Of a stretch of DNA of 33,782 nt, positions 1 to 8,235 are shown one piece after another; the first letter of the stretch is position 1; every line of letters begins with the position of its first letter. Origin of the DNA: Ruminococcus sp. (GTDB taxonomy: Bacteria; Bacillota; Clostridia; Oscillospirales; Ruminococcaceae); assembly GCA_015066925.1 (NCBI GenBank), contig SVNL01000011.1, positions 1 through 33,782 of the forward strand, written 5' to 3'. Made by a program: the position numbers and the translations under genes. Under the pieces are notes generated by a model, which was given only the letters and a program-made list of their open reading frames with translations, searched no databases and was not told where the DNA came from.

Positions 1-54
1 TTTTTAAATAATAATATATAATAAAACAAGATTGAATTAAAAATTCAGGGGGTG

Positions 55-1866
55 ATGAGTATAAAAAAATATCTGAAAACAATGGCGGCTCTTATTAAGG
101 CTGCTCCTGTAATCATTGTTTTTGAAATAATATTCAAGCTTATTCTTCTGGCAGTAATATCTCCGCTTCTGAAATTTATGCTCAACACCTCTATGAAGCT
201 TGCGGGAATAAACTATCTCACAGCGGATAATATGAAAAAATTCTTTTCAAATCCGTTGACTTTTTTATTCGGATTTGTAATAATAGTCGGTGCAATTTTC
301 ATTTTGCTGATTGAAATATCTGCCATAATAGGCTGTTTTGCGATATTCAATAAAAAGAAGCGAACTGGTATTGCGGGAATGATGAAGGCAGGCGTTTTAA
401 CTGCGATTAAAAGCTTTAAAAGCGTAAAGAATTTTCCTGTTTTCTTCCACACATTCTGCATACTTGTTTTCACACAGCTTGCGGCTACATCAGGACTTTT
501 CAGCTATGTCGGATTTCCTAATCTTCAGACACTTGCAGGTATTCCGACAGAAAAAATGTTCTCAATGGTGTATATTACGGGACTTATCGTATTTACGATA
601 TTTTTTATAGGACGTATGTACAGTCTTCCGCTGTTTGTGCTTACCGATATGAAATACAGCGAATGTGTGAAGAAGAGTAAGGAAATTACCCAAAAGAGAA
701 GAATAAAATTATCGGTTAAATTTATTTTGTGGAATATGGGGCTTGCATTATTATGTGCACTTCTTATATTTGGGGTAAGCTTTATCACCGTTTTTGTGGC
801 AAGAGGTTTTTCTGAGGCGAAAAGTGCTGTAAGCTTCGGCATAAAGTGTATGGAGAATGTGTTTACGATGGTTATTATATGCTCCGTACTTTTTTCAACT
901 CCTATGCTTGTGCTTTACATAGTTTCAAGCTTCTTTACGGAGAAAAATAATATACGTGCGACTGAAATAAACCTTCCCGAAACAAAAGTGAAACCACTTG
1001 TAATAAGAACAACCTTCGGCATACTTGTAGCCGCAAGTTTAATTCTTAATTGTTCGTATCTGAAAAACACTTCGGATATTAAGGTTGATATGGCGTTCCT
1101 TAAACGAACCAAGATTACGGCTCACAGAGGAGCTTCTGCTGATGCGCCTGAAAATACTCTGCACAGCTTTGAAAAAGCAATTGAAATAGGTGCGGATTAC
1201 ATTGAGCTTGACGTACAGCAGACTGCTGACGGACAGCTTGTGGTGTTCCATGATAAAAATCTCAAGCGTATAACAGGTAAAGACGCTGTTCTTAATACTC
1301 TTACCTATGATGAGCTTTTAGAACTCGACTGCGGCGGCTGGTTTTCGGATGAGTTCAGCGATACTCAGATAATGCTTTTTTCAGAGGTGCTCGAACTAAC
1401 CGAGGATAAAATAAAGCTTAATGTTGAAATAAAAAAATGCGATAATATCAAAGAGGTAGCAAGAAATACCGCACTTATGATTGAGGAATACGATTGCGTT
1501 AAAAAATGCTATGTAACCTCGTTTTCGTATCAGGCGCTTAAAACTGTAAAAGAGGTAAATCCGTCAATAAAAACAGGAATTATCTCGAATATGATGACCT
1601 ACAACAGCTATACAAAGCTTAAATATATCGACGCAATAAGTCTTAACAAAATATTTGCAACTCAAAATATCGTTAATATGGCACACGCAAACGGAAAGAA
1701 GGTTTTCGTCTGGACGGTAAATGATAGCTATGAAATAGATAAATATATCACAATGGGCGTGGATAATATTATAACCGATACCCCCGATAAAGCTCTTGAA
1801 TGTGTATATTCAAAGGGTGCGGAGGGATATGTTGTTTCCATTCTTTCGTGGCTGTTTAATTTCTGA
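55..1866 (+). CDS. Membrane-anchored glycerophosphodiester phosphodiesterase (GDPD)
   Basis: Probably hydrolyses glycerophosphodiesters (lipid head groups or glycerol-phosphate polymers) to glycerol-3-phosphate and an alcohol on the outer face of the membrane. The first ~340 residues are hydrophobic with about seven membrane spans, like the membrane domain that precedes GDPD in many Firmicutes. The catalytic GDPD domain follows at ~355-595: AHRGA with the first catalytic His near 357, ENT, the metal-binding ELDVQ, and VVFHD with the second His; it ends with the usual VWTVND and IITDTPDKA. The length, ~600 aa, is normal for the two-part form. A GTG at 52 directly precedes ATG 55; the AGGGGG ribosome site at 47-52 favours ATG. 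A TATAAT at 17-22 may be its -10 box, but the -35 lies outside the window. A second, soluble GDPD is encoded at 21668. Confidence 0.9.
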   Translation: MSIKKYLKTMAALIKAAPVIIVFEIIFKLILLAVISPLLKFMLNTSMKLAGINYLTADNMKKFFSNPLTFLFGFVIIVGAIFILLIEISAIIGCFAIFNKKKRTGIAGMMKAGVLTAIKSFKSVKNFPVFFHTFCILVFTQLAATSGLFSYVGFPNLQTLAGIPTEKMFSMVYITGLIVFTIFFIGRMYSLPLFVLTDMKYSECVKKSKEITQKRRIKLSVKFILWNMGLALLCALLIFGVSFITVFVARGFSEAKSAVSFGIKCMENVFTMVIICSVLFSTPMLVLYIVSSFFTEKNNIRATEINLPETKVKPLVIRTTFGILVAASLILNCSYLKNTSDIKVDMAFLKRTKITAHRGASADAPENTLHSFEKAIEIGADYIELDVQQTADGQLVVFHDKNLKRITGKDAVLNTLTYDELLELDCGGWFSDEFSDTQIMLFSEVLELTEDKIKLNVEIKKCDNIKEVARNTALMIEEYDCVKKCYVTSFSYQALKTVKEVNPSIKTGIISNMMTYNSYTKLKYIDAISLNKIFATQNIVNMAHANGKKVFVWTVNDSYEIDKYITMGVDNIITDTPDKALECVYSKGAEGYVVSILSWLFNF

Positions 1867-1880
1867 TTGCAAACAGTAAA

Positions 1881-1907
1881 TGCAAAAAATGTCCGATATT
1901 TTTTGCA
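1881..1907 (+). terminator. Weak hairpin after the GDPD gene
   Basis: A perfect 10-bp inverted repeat (TGCAAAAAAT / ATTTTTTGCA, 7-nt loop) lies 14 nt after the stop codon. Its right arm contains the T-run, so it could act as a weak intrinsic terminator. It is almost free of G and C, so the call is tentative. The rest of 1908-2088 shows no gene that I can support. Confidence 0.4.
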
Positions 1908-2088
1908 CCATATTCGTCTGCATAATTTCCGTCATCATGCACAGAATTTTTTCGATATATGAGAGTATGTGTACCGTATTTTTATACAATCTGACGAAAA
2001 AGCCTGATTTCACATCTGCCCTAAATTTTTATACGGCTTTGTTTTAATAAATTTCAGCAGATTTTCACATAAATGCGTCGAAAAATAC

Positions 2089-2117
2089 TTGACTTATTAC
2101 GAAAAATATAATATAAT
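2089..2117 (+). promoter_or_regulatory. Sigma-A promoter of secDF
   Basis: TTGACT at 2089-2094 and TATAAT at 2112-2117 are separated by 17 nt, a near-perfect vegetative promoter about 45 nt upstream of the secD start. Confidence 0.8.
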
Positions 2118-2162
2118 AATTATAATTGTCAGTATGACACATTTTTTCAAGGAGGCATGACT

Positions 2163-3578
2163 GTGAAAAAAAATAATAAATCAGTTTTCTTCATTGTCAG
2201 CATTTTGATTCTCGCTTTTGCTGTGTCAACACTTTTTGGCTTCAGCACATATTTCGGTGATATCGAAACAGTAAGAATCAAAGGCGTAAAAGATATTCGA
2301 TTGGGTATTGATATCCAGGGCGGCGTTGACGTTACATTTAAGCCTGAGGGCGATACAGATGTAAGCGAAAACCAGCTTAAAGTGGCAACAGAGGTTATGA
2401 AAGCCCGTCTTGTTTCACTTAACATCAACGACAGTGAAGTTTACAACGACACAAAAAATGACAGAATTATCGTTCGTTTTCCATGGCAGGCAGGCGAAAA
2501 GGACTTTGATCCTGAAGCCGCTGTAAAGGAGCTTGGTGATACTGCTGAGCTTACATTCCGTATCGGTGACGAGTACGATGTCGATGAAGAGGGCAATATT
2601 ACTCCAAAGGGCGAAGTCGTTCTTACAGGTGCAGATATCAATGCAGCTGCAAATGGTCAGCAGCCAAAGAGCGAAGGCGGTACGGATTACGAGTATGTTG
2701 TTCAGCTCAAGCTTAATGATTCGGGTAAAGAAAAGTTTTCACAGGCTACAGGTCAGCTTGCGGGCACTACAACTCCACTTTCAATCTGGCTTGATAACGA
2801 GATGATTTCAGCACCTACTGTTAATCAGCAGCTTTCAGACGGTACTGCTGTTATCACAGGTAATAATTTTACATACGAAAGCTCAAAGCTTCTTGCAGAT
2901 AAAATCAATTCAGGTGCACTTCCTTTCAATCTTGAAACAGTAAGCTTCAAGACAATTTCTCCTACAATGGGACAAGGCTCACTTGATGCTATGATTCTTG
3001 CAGGTATTATTGCAATGATTTTCATTGCGATTTATATGATTGTGCTTTACAGACTCCCGGGCTTTGTAGCTGTTATCGGTCTTATCGGACAGGTTGCGGG
3101 AAGCCTTGCAGCTATTTCAGGCTGGTTCGGATTTATGAACAGCTCAACTCTCACTATCCCGGGTATCGCAGGTATTATCCTTGCAGTAGGTATGGGTGTT
3201 GACGCAAATATTATTACTGCCGAAAGAATTAAGGAAGAAATCAATACAGGTAAAACTATTGATTCTTCACTTCGTGTTGCTTATAAGAGAGCGTTTACAG
3301 CTATTCTTGACGGTAACATCACTATGATTCTCGTAGCTATCGTTCTTATGGGTGCATTTGGTGTTCCATCAAGTCCGTTTGCTAAGCTTCTCAAGCCACT
3401 CTTCTTTGCATTTGGTGCTACTACAGAGGGTGTTATCTATTCATTCGGCTTCACTCTTATGGTTGGTATTATCCTTAACTTCCTTATGGGTGTATTATGC
3501 TCAAGACTTATGCTCACCTCACTTTCAAAGTTCAAGGTGTTTAAAAACAAGAAGCTTTACGGAGGTGCTGTAAAATGA
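2163..3578 (+). CDS. secD: Protein translocase subunit SecD
   Basis: Accessory subunit of the Sec translocon that uses the proton gradient to help pull exported proteins across the membrane. It has an N-terminal membrane span, the family motif LGIDIQGGVDV at ~47, a large extracytoplasmic domain, and five spans from ~275 containing GMGVDANIITAERIKEE, the SecD signature. At ~471 aa it is a normal single SecD; Bacillus carries a fused SecDF instead. The start is best placed at GTG 2163: AAGGAGG at 2149-2155 is 7 nt before it, but only 1 nt before the in-frame ATG at 2157. The stop overlaps secF by 4 nt (ATGA), so translation is probably coupled. Confidence 0.95.
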   Translation: MKKNNKSVFFIVSILILAFAVSTLFGFSTYFGDIETVRIKGVKDIRLGIDIQGGVDVTFKPEGDTDVSENQLKVATEVMKARLVSLNINDSEVYNDTKNDRIIVRFPWQAGEKDFDPEAAVKELGDTAELTFRIGDEYDVDEEGNITPKGEVVLTGADINAAANGQQPKSEGGTDYEYVVQLKLNDSGKEKFSQATGQLAGTTTPLSIWLDNEMISAPTVNQQLSDGTAVITGNNFTYESSKLLADKINSGALPFNLETVSFKTISPTMGQGSLDAMILAGIIAMIFIAIYMIVLYRLPGFVAVIGLIGQVAGSLAAISGWFGFMNSSTLTIPGIAGIILAVGMGVDANIITAERIKEEINTGKTIDSSLRVAYKRAFTAILDGNITMILVAIVLMGAFGVPSSPFAKLLKPLFFAFGATTEGVIYSFGFTLMVGIILNFLMGVLCSRLMLTSLSKFKVFKNKKLYGGAVK

Positions 3579-4528
3579 AGAATGAACAGAAAATCTATAA
3601 TTTCTGCGGAAACAGAAAGCTTGTAGCTTCTATTGCAGTAATATTCGTATTGCTTGCCGTTATCGGCACATTGATTATGAAGGTTGATGTTGCTATCGAA
3701 TTCAAAGGCGGTACAATTATCACTTATAATTATGTCGGCGATATTAATACAAAAGATGTAGAAAAGGTTATTTCAGATACACTTAATCTTAATGCTAAGG
3801 TTGGTGCAGGTGAAAACCTGAGTACAGGCGAAAACAATATTACAGTTGAGTTCACTTCAAAGGAAGGGCTTTCAGCTGAAAGACAAAATCAGCTTTCAAA
3901 TGCTCTTAATGAGAAGTTTGCTGATAACAAGCTTGAAATACTTGACTCTAATGACGTTAATCCGACAACAGGTAAGGAATTCTTCCTTAAATGTCTTGTA
4001 GCTGTTTTATTTGCAGCACTCCTCATTATTGTTTACGTTGCTCTCAGATTTAAGAAAATCGGCGGCTGGCCGGCAGGTGTATGCTCGGTTATCGCTCTTT
4101 TCCACGATATGCTTGTAGTTTATGTTGCATTCATATTCTGCGGATTTGAAATCAACTCAAACTTTATGGCTGTTATACTTACTATTCTCGGTTATTCAAT
4201 CAATAACACTATCGTTATTTACGACAGAATCAGAGAAAATAAGTCACTTATGCCAAAAGCTTCACTCAGAGAAATCACAAATGCAGGCTGTACACAGTCA
4301 CTTACACGTTCTGTAAGAACTACTGTTACAACACTTGGTACAATGCTTATTGTATCAATCGTAGTATTTGCAAGTGGATATACTTCACTTCTCAGCTTCT
4401 CTATTCCGCTTATCTTCGGTCTTATTTCAGGTGCATATTCATCACTCTTTGTTTCAACAACAGTATGGGTTGCATGGCTTGAAAAGGCTGAGACTAAGAA
4501 AAAAGCTAATAAATCATCAAAGAAGTAA
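3575..4528 (+). CDS. secF: Protein translocase subunit SecF
   Basis: Partner of SecD in the SecDF complex. It shows one N-terminal span, the IEFKGGT motif near residue 46, an extracytoplasmic domain, and a C-terminal bundle of five spans with ALFHDMLVV and LGYSINNTIVIYDRIREN, the SecF signature. The length (317 aa) is typical. It starts on the ATGA overlap with secD and ends 4 nt before a strong terminator. A basic, lysine-rich tail (KKANKSSKK) is usual for the cytoplasmic end. Confidence 0.95.
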   Translation: MKNEQKIYNFCGNRKLVASIAVIFVLLAVIGTLIMKVDVAIEFKGGTIITYNYVGDINTKDVEKVISDTLNLNAKVGAGENLSTGENNITVEFTSKEGLSAERQNQLSNALNEKFADNKLEILDSNDVNPTTGKEFFLKCLVAVLFAALLIIVYVALRFKKIGGWPAGVCSVIALFHDMLVVYVAFIFCGFEINSNFMAVILTILGYSINNTIVIYDRIRENKSLMPKASLREITNAGCTQSLTRSVRTTVTTLGTMLIVSIVVFASGYTSLLSFSIPLIFGLISGAYSSLFVSTTVWVAWLEKAETKKKANKSSKK

Positions 4529-4532
4529 TAAA

Positions 4533-4571
4533 AAAACAGCTTCTGATGCAGATTGCATCGGAAGCTGTTTT
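4533..4571. terminator. Bidirectional terminator between secF and the tail-like cassette
   Basis: An 18-bp stem with one G-T wobble (arms 4533-4550 and 4554-4571, 3-nt loop). T-runs follow on the plus strand (to 4575) and, as A7 at 4530-4536, on the minus strand. It can therefore stop transcription from secF and from the convergent gene ending at 4593. Confidence 0.85.
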
Positions 4572-4592
4572 CTTTAATCTCAAAGCTTATCC

Positions 4593-4979
4593 TTACTGAT
4601 TGTAGAAGATGTTATACACGCATTTTTCGTCGAAGAATGCTTCTGTCAAAAGAATGTTGTCAAGATAAAGATATTTTCCGTTTTTTTCATTGGCAAAAAG
4701 TGTGGAAAAGGATGCAAGCTCAAGGCCGTGAAGCTTTGTAAGAACAGGATATCCGTTGTTTATATTTTCGCCAAGACATCTGAAAAGCCATATCGGATAA
4801 GGCGGAAAAAAGAGCTTGCTTTTTGCTTTCGGAAGATATGTAAGCCTTGGATAATCTTCGTTGATAAGCATCAGATTTTTCGGATACGGAGGATATGAAA
4901 TGCTTTTTTCATATACGTCGGCAATACCTGCATGACTGGGATATCCGCCGAGGCAGGCATCAGTAAACTGCCAGCTCAT
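4593..4979 (-). CDS. Small protein of the tail-like cassette, function unknown
   Basis: A 128-aa soluble protein rich in Tyr, Pro and aromatic residues, with recurring short elements: GGYPSHAG, SYPPYPKNL, FFPPYPIWL and NNGYPVL. It has no signal peptide or membrane span. I do not recognise a named family. The NNGYP-type elements remind me of small proteins next to tail-fibre genes in clostridial prophages, but that is impression rather than proof. It has its own GGAGGG site 9 nt upstream and starts 2 nt after the stop of the preceding gene, so it is the last gene of a three-gene minus-strand unit. Confidence 0.65.
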   Translation of the reverse strand: MSWQFTDACLGGYPSHAGIADVYEKSISYPPYPKNLMLINEDYPRLTYLPKAKSKLFFPPYPIWLFRCLGENINNGYPVLTKLHGLELASFSTLFANEKNGKYLYLDNILLTEAFFDEKCVYNIFYNQ

Positions 4980-4981
4980 AA

Positions 4982-5851
4982 TTACTCACCCTCCACAATA
5001 AAGCCTATTGATTTAAGATACTCAGTGTTCTTGCAATTTTCGGTAGAAAGAGCATATATGTTTGAGTCGAAGGCGGTGGTTGTCGGAGCAACATCCTTAT
5101 CGTAGAAGCAGGTTCCATGAATATTACCTGAAGTTGTAAATCTTGAAATATGATTAAGCGTCGGAAGAACGAAATAGCAGTTAGACATATTTCCCGAAGG
5201 AGGAGTTGTTATAGAAGATTGTGAAGAGATATTTGCGAATACAGCAGTGTTAAGCATCTTTTCGCTGAATAAGTATGCTGAAGAAGAGTTATTGCTTGAA
5301 GTATAGGTTATATCTGCATTTATGTGACAATTGGTCATAGTTCCTCTGAAAAGTCCAAGCACCATTGAAGCTCTTGCAAGACAGTTTATAGACGAGTTTT
5401 CGATAAATATTTCCTTTCCGCTTTGAACAATAAAATAAAGGTCTGTTGCTGAATTGAATGAAATGTTGGAAGTGAAGCTGAGATTAATTCCCGAGAAATA
5501 AACGTTGTATGAGGAAATATTTGAGAAAATAGTAGATTTTCCACCGTTTATATAAATGTTTTCGAGGTTTATATTCTTGAAATAAGTGACCTGCTTGTCG
5601 GCAAATTTGAAAATGGATTTTAAGGTTGATGTTGAAGAATTGTTGAGGAAAATATTTTTTATTGTATGATTTCCGCCGTCGAAATGCGAACAGTTAATTG
5701 TAATGGTACTCCATTGAGCCGCATAAGATGTATCGTTTATATCAATGTCTGTTCCGAGAAGATAATATGTACCCGAACCTCCGCTTATATTTAAAAGGTC
5801 GTTGAAATTTTCTATAATATATGGATTTTCTTTAGTTCCTGAACCTGTCAT
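4982..5851 (-). CDS. Beta-helix-like protein, probable tail-fibre or receptor-binding part
   Basis: A 289-aa protein. Its start (GSGTKENPYIIENFNDLLNI, then YLLGTDIDIND) is the module that opens many GLUG or pectate-lyase-like beta-helix proteins, and it continues with HFDGGNHTIKNIFLNN. The middle is full of Ser, Asn and short Ile/Phe strands, as expected for a right-handed beta-helix; there is no signal peptide. In clostridial phages such modules occur in tail spikes and fibres. The start at 5851 has GAGGAG about 10 nt upstream; the gene begins 8 nt after the BppU-like gene. The same opening module occurs in the dockerin protein at 24454, but that one is secreted. Confidence 0.65.
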   Translation of the reverse strand: MTGSGTKENPYIIENFNDLLNISGGSGTYYLLGTDIDINDTSYAAQWSTITINCSHFDGGNHTIKNIFLNNSSTSTLKSIFKFADKQVTYFKNINLENIYINGGKSTIFSNISSYNVYFSGINLSFTSNISFNSATDLYFIVQSGKEIFIENSSINCLARASMVLGLFRGTMTNCHINADITYTSSNNSSSAYLFSEKMLNTAVFANISSQSSITTPPSGNMSNCYFVLPTLNHISRFTTSGNIHGTCFYDKDVAPTTTAFDSNIYALSTENCKNTEYLKSIGFIVEGE

Positions 5852-5858
5852 AAATAAA

Positions 5859-6506
5859 TCACTCCTCTGTAATAATGTAAAGAACGTTAGGCGTATGAGC
5901 TGAAGTATCGTAATCGGCTTTGGTGATTGGCTGGATTACGGGACGTGAAAGAAGCTCCTTTAAATCGGCTTCGATTACGTCAAGACGTGCATTGAGTGCG
6001 TCCAGATTGAAAGAGTCGATAAGAGCCTGAATTTCATTAAGACCTTCTGTTACGACTGTGGCAATTGAATTTATTGCCTGTTCAACGGTGTCGGGCATAG
6101 GTGCGTTACTGCCGATTGGCGATGGTTTAATAAAAATAGGTGCCATATCGTATTTGAGTATGACCTGAGGAGTTTCGTTGTCGTCTGATAAAAGAACAGC
6201 CCTTATTTCCAGAGTAAGTACACCTGAAGTTACGGTAAAGTTTTCTGAAATGTTCCATATAAGCATTAATTTTTCGTCTGACGTCTGTAAAATGAGCCCT
6301 TGCTGAGCCTCTTCATCTTTTTCGGTGACTCCCTTTATGAAGAACTGACATTCGCTCAGGTCGTAGCCGCTATAATACCTGTCAACGACAAATGCGATTA
6401 TTTCAGACGACTTTTCCCCTTGAATAAGCAGATTTTTCAGCAGATGAGTGTCAATGGTTTTTCCGTTTGCGGTAATCTTTAAATATACCTCACGAGCTTT
6501 TTGCAT
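5859..6506 (-). CDS. BppU-like baseplate / upper tail-fibre protein
   Basis: A 215-aa protein. Residues ~1-115 resemble the N-terminal domain of phage baseplate upper proteins (BppU/DUF2479 type): an all-beta unit with ...GYDLSECQFFIKG and alternating strands. Residues ~130-190 form an amphipathic helix or coiled coil (NALNARLDVIEADLKELLSR). The C-terminus, ITKADYD...PNVLYIITEE, is the usual ending of short upper tail-fibre proteins. The start is ATG 6506, 6 nt after a perfect AGGAGG; a longer reading to 6623 has no such site and begins inside the promoter region. First gene of the minus-strand cassette. There is no capsid, portal, tape-measure, lysis or integrase gene in the window. Confidence 0.7.
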   Translation of the reverse strand: MQKAREVYLKITANGKTIDTHLLKNLLIQGEKSSEIIAFVVDRYYSGYDLSECQFFIKGVTEKDEEAQQGLILQTSDEKLMLIWNISENFTVTSGVLTLEIRAVLLSDDNETPQVILKYDMAPIFIKPSPIGSNAPMPDTVEQAINSIATVVTEGLNEIQALIDSFNLDALNARLDVIEADLKELLSRPVIQPITKADYDTSAHTPNVLYIITEE

Positions 6507-6578
6507 AAAATACCTCCTGATAATTTTTTCAGAGAGCTCCACAGTGCCCTCTATATATAGTCTGAAAAACACCCTTAT

Positions 6579-6602
6579 GTAAACGAAAACGTAAACATAA
6601 AC
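6579..6602 (-). repeat. Four tandem hexamers (xTAAAC type)
   Basis: Four adjacent 6-bp units: GTAAAC, GAAAAC, GTAAAC, ATAAAC (plus-strand reading). All end in AAAC and keep exact 6-bp phase. They overlap the likely -35 region of the minus-strand cassette, so they may be a binding array for a regulator; they could also be chance in AT-rich DNA. Confidence 0.55.
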
Positions 6603-6665
6603 TGAAAATTCTACGTTTTGCACAAAAAAGAATGTTTGATTTAGTAGTATTTCGCAATCTTTCTA

Positions 6666-6694
6666 TTGACAGATTTTAGCGGATTTGATATAAT
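6666..6694 (+). promoter_or_regulatory. Consensus sigma-A promoter of the glycan operon
   Basis: TTGACA at 6666-6671, a 17-nt spacer, and TATAAT at 6689-6694: a perfect consensus. Transcription should start near 6701, giving a leader of about 150 nt before the first gene. Confidence 0.85.
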
Positions 6695-6849
6695 GAATGT
6701 ATATATGTTATTATGACTTATTGTAGCGCTTAGGGCACATTTTTTCGTTTATGTCAGCTTCTGATGTTCGGAAATCTTTATGAAGCGCGTTTTCAATATT
6801 AAAAGGAGATTTCATCAGGCGAAAGAGAAATATATCCTGATTAAACATT

Positions 6850-8235
6850 ATGAATAAAAAAGATCAATATAAAAGACTGATTACCTTCGGTTCTGCCGTA
6901 TTGCTTATGGCAATGCTTATAAGCACTTTCGGTATAGTGTGGTATGAGTTTTATAGTGAAGCCATTATGCTTCCGTTTTATAGAAGAGGTAACTGGGTTC
7001 TTATTGGTATCTACACGGTAATGCTGTTCGTTTTCTTTAAAGCATACGGCGGCTTTCGAGTGGGATATCTTAAAAGAACCGACGCGTTTTATTCTCAGAT
7101 GATTTCGATTTTCTGCGTCAATGTCATATCTTATTTTCTGATAAGTCTTATCGGACGTCATTTTATGAATGTAATCCCTATTGTGATTATGACTGTTATC
7201 GATTTCTTTTTTATCGGCTTGTGGACATACCTTACGGGTGAAATGTATTTCGTTATCTATCCGCCAAGAAAGCTTGTTATCCTTTATGGAAGTCATCAGG
7301 CGGCGTCACTCGTTATGAAGATGAGCTCAAGAGTCGATAAGTATATGATTTGCGAATCGGTCAATATTAATGAGCATGCAGATAAAATAAAAGAAATTAT
7401 TCTTAAATATGAGGGTGTCATAATATGTGATATTCCTGCGGAACAGCGAAATGATTATCTTAAATTCTGTTTCGAAAATTCGTTGCGAGCGTATATAGCT
7501 CCGAAAATTTCCGATATTATTGTAAGAGGTGCAGACGATATACGCCTTTTTGATACTCCGCTTCTTCTTTGCAGAAACGGCGGACTTTCATTCGAACAGC
7601 GCTTTTTCAAGCGTGCATTTGATATTATACTTTCACTTCCTGCATTTATCGTTCTTTCACCGCTTATGCTCATTATTTCAATCGTTATTAAGATTTCTGA
7701 CGGCGGCCCTGTGCTCTATAAGCAGTGCAGACTGACTCAGGACGGAAAAGAATTCAACGTTTTGAAATTCAGAAGTATGGTTGTTGACGCCGAAAAGAAC
7801 GGTGGTCCTCAGCTTTGCACAGAAAATGATGACCGTATTACAGCTGTCGGAAAAATTCTCAGAAAATGCAGATTTGACGAGTTTCCACAGCTTATAAATG
7901 TCCTCAGAGGCGATATGTCACTCGTAGGACCAAGACCTGAACGTCCGGAGCTTGTTGATGAATATAAAAAGCAAATGCCCGAATTTGAATACAGACTCAG
8001 AGTTAAGGCAGGGCTTACAGGCTATGCACAGGTAATAGGTGTTTATGATACAACTCCATACGATAAGCTTAAAATGGATTTGATGTATATTGAAAATTAT
8101 TCAATAAGAAGTGATTTGCAGATTGTTCTTATGACGCTAAAAACTATGCTGTTCCCTACAAAGACAAACGAGGCAACTGATTGTAACGTTACGGGAAGCA
8201 GTAAAAATAAGAATGGAAAAGAGGAAAAAAAATGA
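6850..8235 (+). CDS. Polyprenyl-phosphate sugar-1-phosphate transferase (glycan initiator)
   Basis: Probably transfers a sugar-1-phosphate from a UDP- or GDP-sugar to undecaprenyl phosphate, the first membrane step of exopolysaccharide or glycan assembly (WbaP/CpsE-type family). Layout: four N-terminal spans (~10-120), a soluble part starting near KLVILYGSH, and from ~250 a catalytic domain with a re-entrant hydrophobic helix, KFRSMVVDA, the Asp-Glu motif in RFDEFPQLINV (~340), and SLVGPRPERPE (~360), the family hallmark. 461 aa is a usual length. The substrate cannot be told from sequence. ATG 6850 has no good ribosome site next to it; AGGAG at 6804-6808 is separated from it by a hairpin (see findings). 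The 3' end overlaps manC by 4 nt. Confidence 0.9.
   Translation: MNKKDQYKRLITFGSAVLLMAMLISTFGIVWYEFYSEAIMLPFYRRGNWVLIGIYTVMLFVFFKAYGGFRVGYLKRTDAFYSQMISIFCVNVISYFLISLIGRHFMNVIPIVIMTVIDFFFIGLWTYLTGEMYFVIYPPRKLVILYGSHQAASLVMKMSSRVDKYMICESVNINEHADKIKEIILKYEGVIICDIPAEQRNDYLKFCFENSLRAYIAPKISDIIVRGADDIRLFDTPLLLCRNGGLSFEQRFFKRAFDIILSLPAFIVLSPLMLIISIVIKISDGGPVLYKQCRLTQDGKEFNVLKFRSMVVDAEKNGGPQLCTENDDRITAVGKILRKCRFDEFPQLINVLRGDMSLVGPRPERPELVDEYKKQMPEFEYRLRVKAGLTGYAQVIGVYDTTPYDKLKMDLMYIENYSIRSDLQIVLMTLKTMLFPTKTNEATDCNVTGSSKNKNGKEEKK

Larger units (their letters stand above)
6507..6849. other. Divergent intergenic region (tail-like cassette / glycan operon)
   Basis: A 343-nt stretch with no gene that I can support. 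On the minus strand it holds a possible weak promoter: TTTACA (6584-6579) followed by TATA-rich sequence at 6561-6552, with imperfect spacing. That -35 lies inside four head-to-tail hexamers at 6579-6602. On the plus strand it holds the consensus promoter at 6666-6694 and a ~150-nt leader, which ends with AGGAG (6804-6808) and a small hairpin (6814-6841) before ATG 6850. I recognise no riboswitch class in the leader. Confidence 0.7.

Noticed and set aside
1810-2013. A 67-codon minus-strand frame after the GDPD gene
   Set aside because: No ribosome site, overlaps the 3' end of a real gene and contains the hairpin at 1881-1907.
4593-6506. An intact prophage
   Set aside because: Only three tail-like genes are present; the flanks are housekeeping genes and no integrase, attachment repeat, capsid or lysis gene is visible.
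6701-6849. A riboswitch in the glycan operon leader
   Set aside because: The leader is long enough, but I can match no known riboswitch core; only a small hairpin and a possible long-range GCGCTT/AAGCGC pairing are visible.
6841-7296. A 151-codon minus-strand frame opposite the glycan initiator
   Set aside because: It is an antisense shadow of the membrane domain of a clear gene, without a ribosome site and with an unlikely His/Lys/Asn-rich composition.
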